A DNA stretch of 17,305 bases from positions 10,008-27,312 of the forward strand of contig HF997967.1 in NCBI GenBank assembly GCA_000433635.1, written 5' to 3'. Each line of letters begins with the position of its first letter. Within the stretch, counting starts at the first letter, position 1. The notes under the pieces were generated by a model that saw nothing but the letters and a program-made list of their open reading frames with translations, had not been told where the DNA came from and searched no databases. Source of the stretch: Ruminococcus sp. CAG:254 (GTDB lineage: Bacteria; Bacillota; Clostridia; Oscillospirales; Ruminococcaceae). This document shows, piece after piece, positions 7,984 through 16,039 of this stretch. The position numbers and the translations under genes are program-made.

Positions 7984-8514
7984 ATGAGTTTTTTTAATGG
8001 ATTGAAAGATTTCTTTATGCCGAACGAAGACGAGTATGCAGAACCGACCGAACCGGTCACCAAAAAAGAACCGGAACAGCCGGCAGCAGCTGCACCATCG
8101 CCTCAGCCGAGTTCTTCTTATGAAAGCAGCAGCTCTGCTTATAGCAGTGCATCTTCCTACACACCGCCGGTGAACCCAGCACCAGCTCCCAACGAACCGC
8201 CGAGAAATAATCGGGTGGTCAACATCAAGGCAACGACCCAGCTGCAAGTGGTTCTGGTAAAGCCGGAACTGTTCACCGATGCAAAGCAGATTGCAGACCA
8301 TCTGATGGCAAATAAGACCGTTGTTCTGAATCTGGAATCCGCAACCGAAGCCAACAGAAGACGGATCATTGACTTCTTGGTCGGCGTTGCCTATGCACAG
8401 AATGGCAATATCAAGCCGGTTGCAAACCAGACTTATATTGTAACCCCGTATAATGTTGGATTCGTTGGTGATGAATTCGTGGGGGAACTGGAAAATAACG
8501 GTTTGATTATGTGA
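7984..8514 (+). CDS. sepF: Cell division protein SepF
   Basis: SepF binds FtsZ at midcell, tethers it to the membrane and supports septum formation. The 176-aa product begins with an amphipathic membrane-targeting helix (MSFFNGLKDFFMP). It is followed by an acidic then Pro/Ser/Ala-rich linker to about residue 75. The conserved SepF core comes next, from about residue 78 (VVNIKATTQLQVVLVKP) through TVVLNLESA, RRRIIDFLVGVAYAQNG and YIVTPYNVGFVGDE. I chose ATG 7984 because GGAG (7974-7977) lies 6 bases upstream and the membrane helix starts exactly there; a GTG at 7963 lacks such a site. Its stop overlaps the ylmH start (TGATG), indicating translational coupling. Confidence 0.97.
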   Translation: MSFFNGLKDFFMPNEDEYAEPTEPVTKKEPEQPAAAAPSPQPSSSYESSSSAYSSASSYTPPVNPAPAPNEPPRNNRVVNIKATTQLQVVLVKPELFTDAKQIADHLMANKTVVLNLESATEANRRRIIDFLVGVAYAQNGNIKPVANQTYIVTPYNVGFVGDEFVGELENNGLIM

Positions 8515-9275
8515 TGAACCGCAGAGAAACAGAATCGGAATCGGTTTTCTTTTCCCGTTTGCAAGACCTCGCCGACCGCTGTCGGCGGGATTGTGCACCC
8601 GATTGCACCATGTTTCTGGATGAAATGCAGTGTGCCGCTGCGGACGCATTTTTGCAGCGGCAGGCGGAATTGGCGTATCAGTTCTGGGGCGGTTATGAAC
8701 AGGCAGAGCGAAAATGCTGCTGTTTGTATCCGGATTTTCTGGAGTTCGATCCGGCTTGGGTCGGATGTCGATGCGTCACCATCCGCTATTCTAACCTGCA
8801 AACACTGGAGCATCGGGACTTTTTAGGGGCAGCATTGGGCTGCGGACTGAAACGGGAAACCATCGGCGATATTCTGATTGAAAAAGGAAAAGCACAGCTT
8901 TGGGCGACCGATGCCGCAGCTGCACTGCTGGTGCAGTCTTTGGAAAAGGTAGGGCGTGGCGGCGTTCGCTGCACGGATACAGAACCGTTCTCCATTGTTC
9001 CCGTCCGGAAACGGATCGAACACCATGGAACGGTGTCTTCTCTTCGGTGCGATGCAATTGCGGCAGTGGTTACCAGACAAAGCCGAGAAAAGGCGGTCAG
9101 AATCATTCAACAAGGTTACATGGAGCGAAGCGGTCACACCGTTTTGCAGCCATCCGAACATATGCAGACCGGTGATATTTTTGTCATACGGGGCAGCGGC
9201 AAGTTCCAGCTGATTTCCGTATCCGAACCTTCTAAAAAGGGAAGGCTGCATATTTTCATTGAACAATATAAATGA
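8514..9275 (+). CDS. ylmH: S4-domain RNA-binding protein YlmH
   Basis: YlmH-family proteins have a C-terminal S4 RNA-binding domain. In Bacillus subtilis the protein has been linked to ribosome-associated quality control and belongs to the division-gene neighbourhood. This 253-aa product has the N-terminal YlmH region (RLQDLADRCRRDCAP, FLDEMQ, then an aromatic/Cys-rich GYEQAERKCCCLYP block). A middle part includes FLGAALGCGLKRETIGDILI, which is highly typical of the family. The S4 domain covers about residues 180-253, with GDIFVIRGSGKFQLI as its last strands. ATG 8514 overlaps the sepF stop by one base; a GTG at 8511 directly before it is an alternative first codon. The membrane-protein gene ylmG, often located between sepF and ylmH, is missing. 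Confidence 0.93.
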   Translation: MNRRETESESVFFSRLQDLADRCRRDCAPDCTMFLDEMQCAAADAFLQRQAELAYQFWGGYEQAERKCCCLYPDFLEFDPAWVGCRCVTIRYSNLQTLEHRDFLGAALGCGLKRETIGDILIEKGKAQLWATDAAAALLVQSLEKVGRGGVRCTDTEPFSIVPVRKRIEHHGTVSSLRCDAIAAVVTRQSREKAVRIIQQGYMERSGHTVLQPSEHMQTGDIFVIRGSGKFQLISVSEPSKKGRLHIFIEQYK

Positions 9276-9290
9276 GAGGTGGGCACAGAA

Positions 9291-9962
9291 ATGATTAGTG
9301 CAAAGGAAATTCACGAACTTCGATTTGAAAAAGCTGCTTTTGGCTATAAGCAGGAAGACATTGACGAGTTTCTGACACAGCTGGAACAGGAAGTTGAAAT
9401 TGCCGAACAGGAAATGGCAGACAGCAACGAAAAGATTCAGGTACTGGCAGACAAAGTCCGGGAATATATGCGGGACGAAGATGCCCTGAAGGATGCCCTG
9501 TTGGGTGCACAGCGGGAAGGTCACCGGATTATTGCCGAAGCAAACGCCAAGGCGGATGGCATTATTGCCGATGCCAAGAAGCGTGCAGATGCCATGATGG
9601 ACGAAGTAACCGTCAAGCATGAAGCCCTGCTGGCAAAGAATCAGGCAGAAATTGACGAAGCACATCAGGCTCTGGCAGATGCCAGAAAGCAGGTTGCAGA
9701 CTTCAAGAAGGCTCTGTTTGATATGTATAAAGAACATTTGCAGATGCTGTCAACCATGCCGGAAGAAGATGATTTGGAATTTGGCTTCACACCGCAGCAG
9801 GATGAACCGGAAGAAGAAGTACCAGAACAGGAAATCCCGGTGGTATCCGCTCCGACTTCTGACCCGTTTGCCTCTTCGCAGTTCTCTGCAAAGACCATTC
9901 AGGGTTCTTATGATTCGCACTTTGGCGATTTGAGCGATGCCGATGAAGATGAGGATGCGTAA
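9291..9962 (+). CDS. divIVA: Cell-pole/septum scaffold DivIVA
   Basis: DivIVA assembles on negatively curved membrane at division sites and poles and recruits partner proteins. The 223-aa product starts with the family lipid-binding domain (ISAKEIHELRFEKAAFGYKQ then EDIDEFL). It continues as a long Glu/Lys/Ala heptad-rich coiled coil to about residue 150 and ends in an acidic, Pro-containing tail (about 155-223). Such low-conservation tails are usual. I chose ATG 9291 because the upstream GTG at 9279 is itself part of the Shine-Dalgarno GAGGTG (9276-9281), which lies 9 bases before 9291. It follows ylmH by 15 bases. The 87-base gap to ileS has no terminator with a U-tract, so cotranscription with ileS is likely. 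Confidence 0.95.
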   Translation: MISAKEIHELRFEKAAFGYKQEDIDEFLTQLEQEVEIAEQEMADSNEKIQVLADKVREYMRDEDALKDALLGAQREGHRIIAEANAKADGIIADAKKRADAMMDEVTVKHEALLAKNQAEIDEAHQALADARKQVADFKKALFDMYKEHLQMLSTMPEEDDLEFGFTPQQDEPEEEVPEQEIPVVSAPTSDPFASSQFSAKTIQGSYDSHFGDLSDADEDEDA

Positions 9963-9996
9963 GCGTAAGCGAATCCAACTTCATCGTATTTAAAAT

Positions 9997-10013
9997 TGCC
10001 TGCACAACAGGCA
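9997..10013 (+). promoter_or_regulatory. Small hairpin in the divIVA-ileS gap
   Basis: TGCCTG (9997-10002) and CAGGCA (10008-10013) form a 6-bp stem with a 5-base loop, midway between divIVA and ileS. The bases after it are GCAAAAGG, not a U-tract, so it is not an intrinsic terminator. The gap is too short for a T-box riboswitch, and I see no such element there. Confidence 0.25.
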
Positions 10014-10033
10014 GCAAAAGGTAATTCAATGAA

Positions 10034-10039
10034 AGGAGG
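10034..10039 (+). promoter_or_regulatory. Strong Shine-Dalgarno setting the ileS GTG start
   Basis: AGGAGG, within GAAAGGAGGG, is a full anti-16S match. It lies 10 bases before GTG 10050 and 43 before ATG 10083. The in-frame ATG at 10029 overlaps it and so cannot use it. This supports GTG 10050 as the ileS start. Confidence 0.75.
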
Positions 10040-10049
10040 GTTCTTTCCG

Positions 10050-12860
10050 GTGAAAACAAACTGGGAAGAACCAGATACAGATATGGCACAGGATTATAAT
10101 GCAACATTGAACTTGCCGAAAACAGCATTTCCGATGCGTGGAAATCTGCCGAAGCGAGAACCCGATGTGCTGGGAAAATGGGAAGAACAAGACCTGTATG
10201 AAAAGATGGTTCAAAAGAATCAGGGTCGTCCGATGTATGTTTTACACGATGGCCCGCCGTACGCAAACGGGGAAATCCATCTTGGTACAGCATTGAATAA
10301 GGTTTTAAAAGACTTTATCATTAAGTATAAGAACATGAGCGGCTTTTGTGCACCGTATGTGCCGGGTTGGGATACCCACGGTCTGCCGATTGAATTGAAA
10401 GCATTGAAGTCCATCGGTGTGGAAAACGGTGCGATTTCTCCGGTAGAACTGCGGAAGCACTGCAAGAATTTTGCAATGAAGCACGTTCAGAATCAGATGA
10501 AGCAGTTCAAGCGTCTGGGCAGCTTGGGACATTATTGTGACCCATATCTGACCCTGAAGCCGGAATATGAAGCAAGACAGGTAGAAGTCTTTGGTGAAAT
10601 GGCAAAGCGTGGCTATATGTATAAGGGCTTGAAGCCAGTATACTGGTGTCCGGATTGCCAGACTGCCTTGGCAGAAGCAGAAATTGAATATGAAAACGAT
10701 CCGTGTGATTCTATCTATGTAAAGTTCCAGGTAATGGATGACAAGGGTGTGTTCTCGAAGCTGGGCATTGACCCGAAGCAGGTTTACTTCGTTATCTGGA
10801 CAACGACTACCTGGACCATTCCGGGCAACCTCGCTGTTTGCGTTGGCCCAGATTATGAATACACCCTCGTAAAGGCTGGTTCGGAATATTACTGCATGGC
10901 AGTAGAACTGGTTGCACCGACCATGAAAGCGGCTGGTATCACCGATTATGAAACCATCGGCACATTCATGGGCAGCGAACTGGAACATATCCAGACCAAG
11001 CACCCGCTGTATGACCGGAATTCCATGGTCATTGTCGGCGACCATGTTACACTGGAAAGCGGTACAGGTTGTGTTCACACCGCTCCAGGCTATGGTGTAG
11101 AAGACTTTGAAGTCTGCAAGAATTATGATGAAATCGGCATTCTGGTTTGCGTGGATGCACACGGCAAGCAGACCGCAGAAGCTGGCGAATTTGAAGGCAT
11201 GGACACCCAGCAGGCAAATAAGGCAATTGCTGCGAAGTTAGTAGAATGCGGAGCAATGCTGGCAACTGAACGGATTGTCCACCAGTATCCGCACTGCTGG
11301 CGTTGCCATCAGCCGATTATTTATCGTGCAACGGAACAGTGGTTCTGCTCTGTTAAGGGCTTCAAGGATGATGCCATCCGTGCAATCGAATCCGTTCAGT
11401 GGATTCCGGAATGGGGCGAAGAACGCATCAAGGGCATGGTACGGGATCGCAGCGACTGGTGTATTTCCCGTCAGAGAACTTGGGGCGTGCCAATCCCGAT
11501 TATTTATTGTAAGAATTGCAAGAAGCCAATCATCAACGACACCACCATCAAGAATATTGCAGATTTGTTCCGTGCAGAAGGTGCAGATGCATGGTGGACA
11601 AAGGATGTCAAGGACTTCATTGACTCGTCCGTTACCTGCGAATGCGGCTGCAAGGAATTTACCAAAGAATATGACATCATGGATGTTTGGTTTGATAGCG
11701 GCGTTTCTCACACTGCGGTTATGGAACAGTATGATTGCCTGCGTTGGCCGGCTGACCTGTATCTGGAAGGTGCTGACCAGTATCGTGGCTGGTTCCAGTC
11801 ATCCTTGCTGACTTCTGTTGTCTATAAGGGTAAAGCTCCGTATAAGGCAGTTTGTACGCATGGCTGGGTTGTAGACGGCGAAGGCAGAAAGATGTCCAAG
11901 TCTTTGGGCAATGGCATCATGCCGGATGAAATTATTCAGCAGTACGGTGCAGATATTCTCCGTCTGTGGGTTGCTTCTTCCGATTATCATTCTGATATCC
12001 GGATTTCCAAGGCAATTTTGCAGCAGCTTTCCGATGCGTATAAAAAGATTCGGAACACCGCAAGATATATTCTGGGCAACCTCGGCAACGGGGCAGGCTT
12101 TAATCCGGATACAGATATGGTTTCCGATGACCAGCTGCACGAATTAGACCGCTGGGCATTGATTCGTCTGGATCGGCTGATTGACAAGGTACACGAAGGG
12201 TATACCAACTTTGATTTCCATGTGGTATTCCACAGCATTCACAATTTCTGCACGACCGATATGTCCAACTTCTATCTGGACATCATCAAGGATCGTCTGT
12301 ACTGTGAAAAGGAAACCTCCGTTGCAAGACGGGCTGCACAGACAACCATGTATCGCATTTTGCGTGGTATGACGCTGCTGCTCGCTCCGGTACTCTCCTT
12401 CACCGCAGAAGAAATCTGGGGCTTTATGCCGCACGGTGCAGCGGATGACACCGAAAGCGTCTTCCTGAACCAGATGCCGGAAAAGAGCGGTCTGGTTGCA
12501 GACGATGCATTCACAGAAAAGTGGAATCTGATTTATCAGACTCGTTTGGATGTCAACAAGATGCTTGAAGAAAAGCGGAATGAAAAGGTCATTGGGAAGT
12601 CGCTCGAAGCTGCGGTAGAAATTGCCGTTGCAGACGATGCCGCTTATGCAATTCTTTCTGAAAATAGAGAACTGCTGGAAAAGGTTCTGATTGTATCCAG
12701 CGTAACGGTAACAAAGACCGATGCAGCAGAAAATCAGTATCTCATTACAACAGCAGCTGGCGAAAAGTGCGAGCGTTGCTGGATGTATTCGACAACGGTC
12801 GGCGAAGACAAGACACATCTGACACTCTGTGCAAGATGTGCACACGTCATTTCTGAATAA
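10050..12860 (+). CDS. ileS: Isoleucyl-tRNA synthetase
   Basis: IleS charges tRNA-Ile with isoleucine. With the GTG 10050 start it is 936 aa. It is a class I synthetase with the HIGH-equivalent HLGTA from His77 and KMSKS at 614-618. The CP1 editing domain lies between them (WTTTTWTIPGN; GTGCVHTAPGYGVEDFEV), removing mischarged valine. A C-terminal zinc site has Cys907, Cys910, Cys927 and Cys930 (CERC...CARC). The bacterial family N-terminus MAQDYNATLNLPKTAFPMRG starts at ATG 10083, giving 925 aa. That is the alternative start, but it lacks a good ribosome site, whereas GTG 10050 has AGGAGG 10 bases upstream. Neighbours divIVA and lspA match the common Firmicute order. Firmicute ileS is often T-box controlled; no such leader fits here. 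Confidence 0.97.
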   Translation: MKTNWEEPDTDMAQDYNATLNLPKTAFPMRGNLPKREPDVLGKWEEQDLYEKMVQKNQGRPMYVLHDGPPYANGEIHLGTALNKVLKDFIIKYKNMSGFCAPYVPGWDTHGLPIELKALKSIGVENGAISPVELRKHCKNFAMKHVQNQMKQFKRLGSLGHYCDPYLTLKPEYEARQVEVFGEMAKRGYMYKGLKPVYWCPDCQTALAEAEIEYENDPCDSIYVKFQVMDDKGVFSKLGIDPKQVYFVIWTTTTWTIPGNLAVCVGPDYEYTLVKAGSEYYCMAVELVAPTMKAAGITDYETIGTFMGSELEHIQTKHPLYDRNSMVIVGDHVTLESGTGCVHTAPGYGVEDFEVCKNYDEIGILVCVDAHGKQTAEAGEFEGMDTQQANKAIAAKLVECGAMLATERIVHQYPHCWRCHQPIIYRATEQWFCSVKGFKDDAIRAIESVQWIPEWGEERIKGMVRDRSDWCISRQRTWGVPIPIIYCKNCKKPIINDTTIKNIADLFRAEGADAWWTKDVKDFIDSSVTCECGCKEFTKEYDIMDVWFDSGVSHTAVMEQYDCLRWPADLYLEGADQYRGWFQSSLLTSVVYKGKAPYKAVCTHGWVVDGEGRKMSKSLGNGIMPDEIIQQYGADILRLWVASSDYHSDIRISKAILQQLSDAYKKIRNTARYILGNLGNGAGFNPDTDMVSDDQLHELDRWALIRLDRLIDKVHEGYTNFDFHVVFHSIHNFCTTDMSNFYLDIIKDRLYCEKETSVARRAAQTTMYRILRGMTLLLAPVLSFTAEEIWGFMPHGAADDTESVFLNQMPEKSGLVADDAFTEKWNLIYQTRLDVNKMLEEKRNEKVIGKSLEAAVEIAVADDAAYAILSENRELLEKVLIVSSVTVTKTDAAENQYLITTAAGEKCERCWMYSTTVGEDKTHLTLCARCAHVISE

Positions 12861-12878
12861 AAGACGATGATAAAGATG

Positions 12879-12908
12879 ACAGCCTGCCGGTTTTGTGCGG
12901 CGGGCTGT
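12879..12908 (+). terminator. GC-rich hairpin between ileS and lspA, weak terminator candidate
   Basis: ACAGCCTGCCG (12879-12889) pairs with CGGCGGGCTGT (12898-12908) in an 11-bp stem with one T-G wobble and an 8-base loop, starting 18 bases after the ileS stop. The following bases (TCTTGTCC) are only modestly U-rich. It may therefore be a leaky terminator or attenuator, or a processing or stability hairpin, rather than a full stop. The lspA ribosome site begins about 19 bases downstream. Confidence 0.5.
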
Positions 12909-12946
12909 TCTTGTCCTCAGCTGGAAAGGGAGGAGCGTTTCACTTG

Positions 12947-13441
12947 ATGATCCTATCTTGTATCTGCATCGTCTTGCTGGTCGGGGTTGACCAGTTCATT
13001 AAATATTGGGCTGTGCATACATTACAGCCACAAGGCAGCATTCCGTTTATCAAGATTGGCGGAAAAGAAGTTTTAAACCTGACCTATCTGGAAAATCAGG
13101 GTGCAGCATTCAGCAGCTTTTCGGGAATGCGGTGGTTTTTAATCGCTGTCACCGTCTTATTGATGGTAATTTGTGCAGTGCTCATGGTGAAATACCGAAA
13201 GCGTTCCAAGATGATTCCGATTTGCTCTGCATTGATTATTGCAGGCGGCATTGGAAATCTGATTGACCGTTTATTTCGGGATGGAAAAGTCATTGACTAT
13301 CTGGATGTTCGGCTGTTTCATTTTGCTGTGTTTAACTTTGCAGATTGCTGCGTGGTGGTCGGTGTTTTCCTGCTGGCAATTTATATGCTCTTTTTAGAGG
13401 GCAGCTCGAAAAAATCCGACCGGAAAGAAGGTTCTGCATGA
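12947..13441 (+). CDS. lspA: Prolipoprotein signal peptidase (signal peptidase II) LspA
   Basis: LspA cleaves the signal peptide of diacylglyceryl-modified prolipoproteins in the cytoplasmic membrane; it is an aspartyl protease. The 164-aa product has four hydrophobic membrane segments and the expected motifs: DQFIKYW from Asp15, NQGAAF from Asn50, and the catalytic aspartates Asp107 (GNLIDRLF) and Asp133 (FNFADC). ATG 12947 is chosen because the first membrane segment starts there. The adjacent TTG at 12944 is about equally well placed relative to AGGGAGGAG (12927-12935) and would add one residue. A longer frame back to 12893 would read through the intergenic hairpin and the ribosome site. 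Its TGA stop overlaps the rluD ATG. Confidence 0.97.
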   Translation: MILSCICIVLLVGVDQFIKYWAVHTLQPQGSIPFIKIGGKEVLNLTYLENQGAAFSSFSGMRWFLIAVTVLLMVICAVLMVKYRKRSKMIPICSALIIAGGIGNLIDRLFRDGKVIDYLDVRLFHFAVFNFADCCVVVGVFLLAIYMLFLEGSSKKSDRKEGSA

Positions 13442-14373
13442 AAGAACCATTGACGTTTACGCCGGAAGCAGTCGGGCAGCGTTTGGATAAATGGCTGGCG
13501 GAACAGGACACCTTGGACTTGACCCGTTCGGTAATTCAAACTCGCATGGAACAGGGCGATGTCACTGTCAATGGTGCAGCCGTTTCCAAGAATTATAAAA
13601 TTCGCAGCGGTGATGTCGTGCAGGTTGTCATTCCAGAACCCGTTTCATTGGAACTTGTACCCGAACCAATTCCGCTGGACATTGTCTATGAAGATGATGA
13701 TTTGCTGGTGGTGAATAAGCCGAAAGGCATGGTGGTACATCCTGCCCCCGGCAATCTGACGGGAACGCTGGTACATGCGTTGCTGTATCACTGCGGTGAC
13801 CGGCTCTCCGGTATCAATGGTGTGATTCGTCCGGGCATCGTGCACCGCATTGATAAGAATACCAGCGGCTTGCTGATGGTGGCAAAGAACGACCACGCTC
13901 ATTTGAAACTGTCGGAACAGATTCAGGCACATACATTCACAAGAGCCTATCAGGCGATTGCCATCGGGCGATTCTCGGAAAAGTCCGGAACAATTCATGC
14001 ACCGATTGGGCGGCATCCCGTTGACCGGAAAAAAATGTGTGTCACGCAGAAAAATTCCAAGGATGCCATTACACATTATACCGTGTTGGCGGAGTCCGGC
14101 AACTATACGCATCTGCAATTACAGCTCGAAACAGGCAGAACCCATCAAATTCGGGTGCATCTGGCATATCTGGGGCATCCAGTGTTGGGTGATGATGTGT
14201 ATGGAAAGCCGTTCCCGAACTTGACAGGGCAGTGCCTGCACGCCGGAAAAATTGGATTCATGCACCCGACCACGGGCGAATATATGGAATTTACCAGTCC
14301 GCTGCCGGATTATTTTCAGGCAGCTTTGCGAAAACTACGGTTTACAGAAGCAGAAGGGATGGTGCAGCCATGA
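13438..14373 (+). CDS. rluD: 23S rRNA pseudouridine synthase, RluD/RluA family
   Basis: The family isomerises uridines in large-subunit rRNA. The 311-aa product has an N-terminal S4 RNA-binding domain (about residues 10-75: GQRLDKWLAEQ, VTVNGAAVSKNYKIRSGD). It is followed by the RluA catalytic domain with VVNKPKGMVVHPAPG and HRIDKNTSGLLMVAKN, whose catalytic residue is Asp139. Then come TGRTHQIRVHL and GHPVLGDDVYG near the end. The exact target uridines cannot be told from sequence; Firmicute paralogues (YlyB-like) in this position, next to lspA, are normal. ATG 13438 overlaps the lspA stop (ATGA) and has AAAGAAGG 6 bases upstream. Its own stop overlaps the next gene the same way. Confidence 0.94.
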   Translation: MKEPLTFTPEAVGQRLDKWLAEQDTLDLTRSVIQTRMEQGDVTVNGAAVSKNYKIRSGDVVQVVIPEPVSLELVPEPIPLDIVYEDDDLLVVNKPKGMVVHPAPGNLTGTLVHALLYHCGDRLSGINGVIRPGIVHRIDKNTSGLLMVAKNDHAHLKLSEQIQAHTFTRAYQAIAIGRFSEKSGTIHAPIGRHPVDRKKMCVTQKNSKDAITHYTVLAESGNYTHLQLQLETGRTHQIRVHLAYLGHPVLGDDVYGKPFPNLTGQCLHAGKIGFMHPTTGEYMEFTSPLPDYFQAALRKLRFTEAEGMVQP

Positions 14374-15179
14374 AGAACGATGTTTGGCTTTTCTCGGATT
14401 TAGATGGAACATTATTGCCATCTGACAAGCAAATTCCGGATGACCTGCGGGACAGCATTCAGCAGTTTGTTCAGCAGGGCGGTCACTTTACGATTGCAAC
14501 GGGGAGAACCATTGAATCTGCTCGAACCTACTGGGAACAGCTTTCCGTAAAAGAGCCGATGATTTTATTCAATGGGGCAATGATTTACGACCCTGTTTCC
14601 GAACAGATTCTCTATCAACAGCCGTTGTGTGCATCCGCCAGAGAAATGGCAGCTGCGGTTCTGAAGGAATTTCCGCAGGCAGGCTCTGAGATTCTCTGTG
14701 CAGATGGAACGTATGTCATTCAGAATACCATCTATGAGCAGCAGCACGTTGCCATCTGTCAGGTCACGCCGAAATACTGCACGCTGGAAACTATGCCGGA
14801 CATTCCGTGGATGAAGATTTTATTTGCGGTTGACCCGTCCGATATGCCTCGCTTGCAAGCGTTTATTCAGGCACAGAACTGGACAGATGTAGATTTCATT
14901 CAGTCATCCGACAGCTTTTATGAGATGCTGCCGAAACAGGTTTCCAAGGGCAGTGCACTGGTGGAATACCGAAAGCGGTTTCATTTAGAATCCCCATCTA
15001 TTGTCGTGGCAGCTGGCGACTATGAAAACGACCGTGCAATGTTGGAAGCGGCAGATTATGGTGTTGCTCCGGCAAATGCACAGCCTGCCATTCAGGCGAT
15101 TGCAGACCATGTTTTAACCCATACTTGTGATCAAAAGGCAATCTTAGAATTGCTTTTATGGATACAATCAAAATTTTAA
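14370..15179 (+). CDS. Cof-type HAD-IIB family hydrolase
   Basis: This is a cytoplasmic haloacid-dehalogenase superfamily phosphatase, probably acting on small phosphorylated metabolites; the substrate cannot be read from the sequence. The 269 aa show all four HAD motifs. The nucleophile and general acid are Asp10 and Asp12 (SDLDGTLL). The motif II region is FTIATGRT. Motif III is Lys193 (SKGSAL). Motif IV is GDYENDRAML, with Asp217 and Asp221. The stretch between motifs II and III (about residues 80-190) is the C2-type cap typical of Cof proteins. ATG 14370 overlaps the rluD stop (ATGA), with AGAAGGGA 10 bases upstream. The gene may simply be coupled to lspA-rluD without a functional tie. 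Confidence 0.93.
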   Translation: MKNDVWLFSDLDGTLLPSDKQIPDDLRDSIQQFVQQGGHFTIATGRTIESARTYWEQLSVKEPMILFNGAMIYDPVSEQILYQQPLCASAREMAAAVLKEFPQAGSEILCADGTYVIQNTIYEQQHVAICQVTPKYCTLETMPDIPWMKILFAVDPSDMPRLQAFIQAQNWTDVDFIQSSDSFYEMLPKQVSKGSALVEYRKRFHLESPSIVVAAGDYENDRAMLEAADYGVAPANAQPAIQAIADHVLTHTCDQKAILELLLWIQSKF

Positions 15180-15196
15180 CAACGGAGGGAATTTCC

Positions 15197-16036
15197 ATGG
15201 AGGAAATCACAAAGAAAAAGTTACAAGCGATTGCTTGTAAAGTGCGGATGGGTGTCATTGAAGGCACTTATTGTGCAAAGTCCGGACATCCGGGCGGTTC
15301 GCTTTCCATCAGCGATTTGCTGACGTATCTTTATTTTGCAAAAATGCACATTGACCCGAAACAGCCGGAAATGGCAGATCGGGATCGGCTGGTACTTTCC
15401 AAGGGACACTGTGCACCGGCATTGTATGCAACACTGGCACAGCGTGGTTTCTTCCCACAGGAAGAATTGCAGTCTTTGCGGCACATCGGTGCAATGTTGC
15501 AGGGTCACCCGTGCATTCATACACCGGGCATTGATATGTCCAGCGGTTCGCTCGGACAGGGCATTTCCGTTGCCTGTGGTATGGCTCTGGCTGGCAAGCT
15601 GGACAACGCTGCTTATAAGGTTTATACCATTTTGGGCGATGGCGAAATTGAAGAAGGTCAGGTCTGGGAAGCAGCGATGTTTGCATCGCATTATCATCTG
15701 GACAACCTGCTGGCAATCGTAGACTATAATGGCTTGCAGATTGATGGACAGCTCTCTGAAGTTTGCTCTCCAGAACCGATTCCGGAAAAGTTTGCAGCAT
15801 TCGGTTGGCATGTCATTCAGATGGATGCTCATGATTTTGATTCGATTGAAGCAGCATTTGCAGAAGCAGAACAGATTGTGGGACAGCCGGTTGTCATCGT
15901 GCAGAAGAGCGTAAAGGGCAAGGGCGTTTCCTTCATGGAAAATCAAGTTGGCTGGCACGGCAAAGCACCGAATCAGGCAGAATATGAACAGGCAATGGCG
16001 GAACTGACCGCACAGCTGCAGGAACTGGAGGGTTAA
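15197..16036 (+). CDS. Transketolase, N-terminal (TPP-binding) subunit
   Basis: This is one half of a split transketolase, which moves two-carbon ketol units between sugar phosphates in the non-oxidative pentose phosphate pathway. The 279 aa cover the thiamine-diphosphate (PP) domain: CAKSGHPGGSLS near the start, VLSKGHCAPALY, GSLGQGISVACGMALAGK, and the TPP/Mg motif starting at Gly147 (GDGEIEEGQVWEA, running to DYNGLQIDG). The protein ends where the second domain would begin, and the next gene supplies it. The start at ATG 15197 has the strong CGGAGGG (15184-15190) 6-7 bases upstream, which excludes the upstream ATG at 15158 inside the HAD gene. The gap to the HAD gene is only 17 bases. I see no clear promoter, so read-through from upstream is likely. 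Confidence 0.96.
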   Translation: MEEITKKKLQAIACKVRMGVIEGTYCAKSGHPGGSLSISDLLTYLYFAKMHIDPKQPEMADRDRLVLSKGHCAPALYATLAQRGFFPQEELQSLRHIGAMLQGHPCIHTPGIDMSSGSLGQGISVACGMALAGKLDNAAYKVYTILGDGEIEEGQVWEAAMFASHYHLDNLLAIVDYNGLQIDGQLSEVCSPEPIPEKFAAFGWHVIQMDAHDFDSIEAAFAEAEQIVGQPVVIVQKSVKGKGVSFMENQVGWHGKAPNQAEYEQAMAELTAQLQELEG

Positions 16037-16039
16037 GAC

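Noticed and set aside
8823..9737. A 304-codon minus-strand frame across the ylmH-divIVA junction
   Set aside because: It runs opposite two well-supported genes and shows no domain; treated as a shadow.
10029..10049. Upstream ileS starts (TTG 9996, ATG 10029)
   Set aside because: Both lie before or within the AGGAGG ribosome site and would add residues with no family similarity.
15163..15168. TACAAT before the transketolase genes as a -10 element
   Set aside because: A good -10 match, but no acceptable -35 hexamer at 15-19 bases upstream and no TGn extension.
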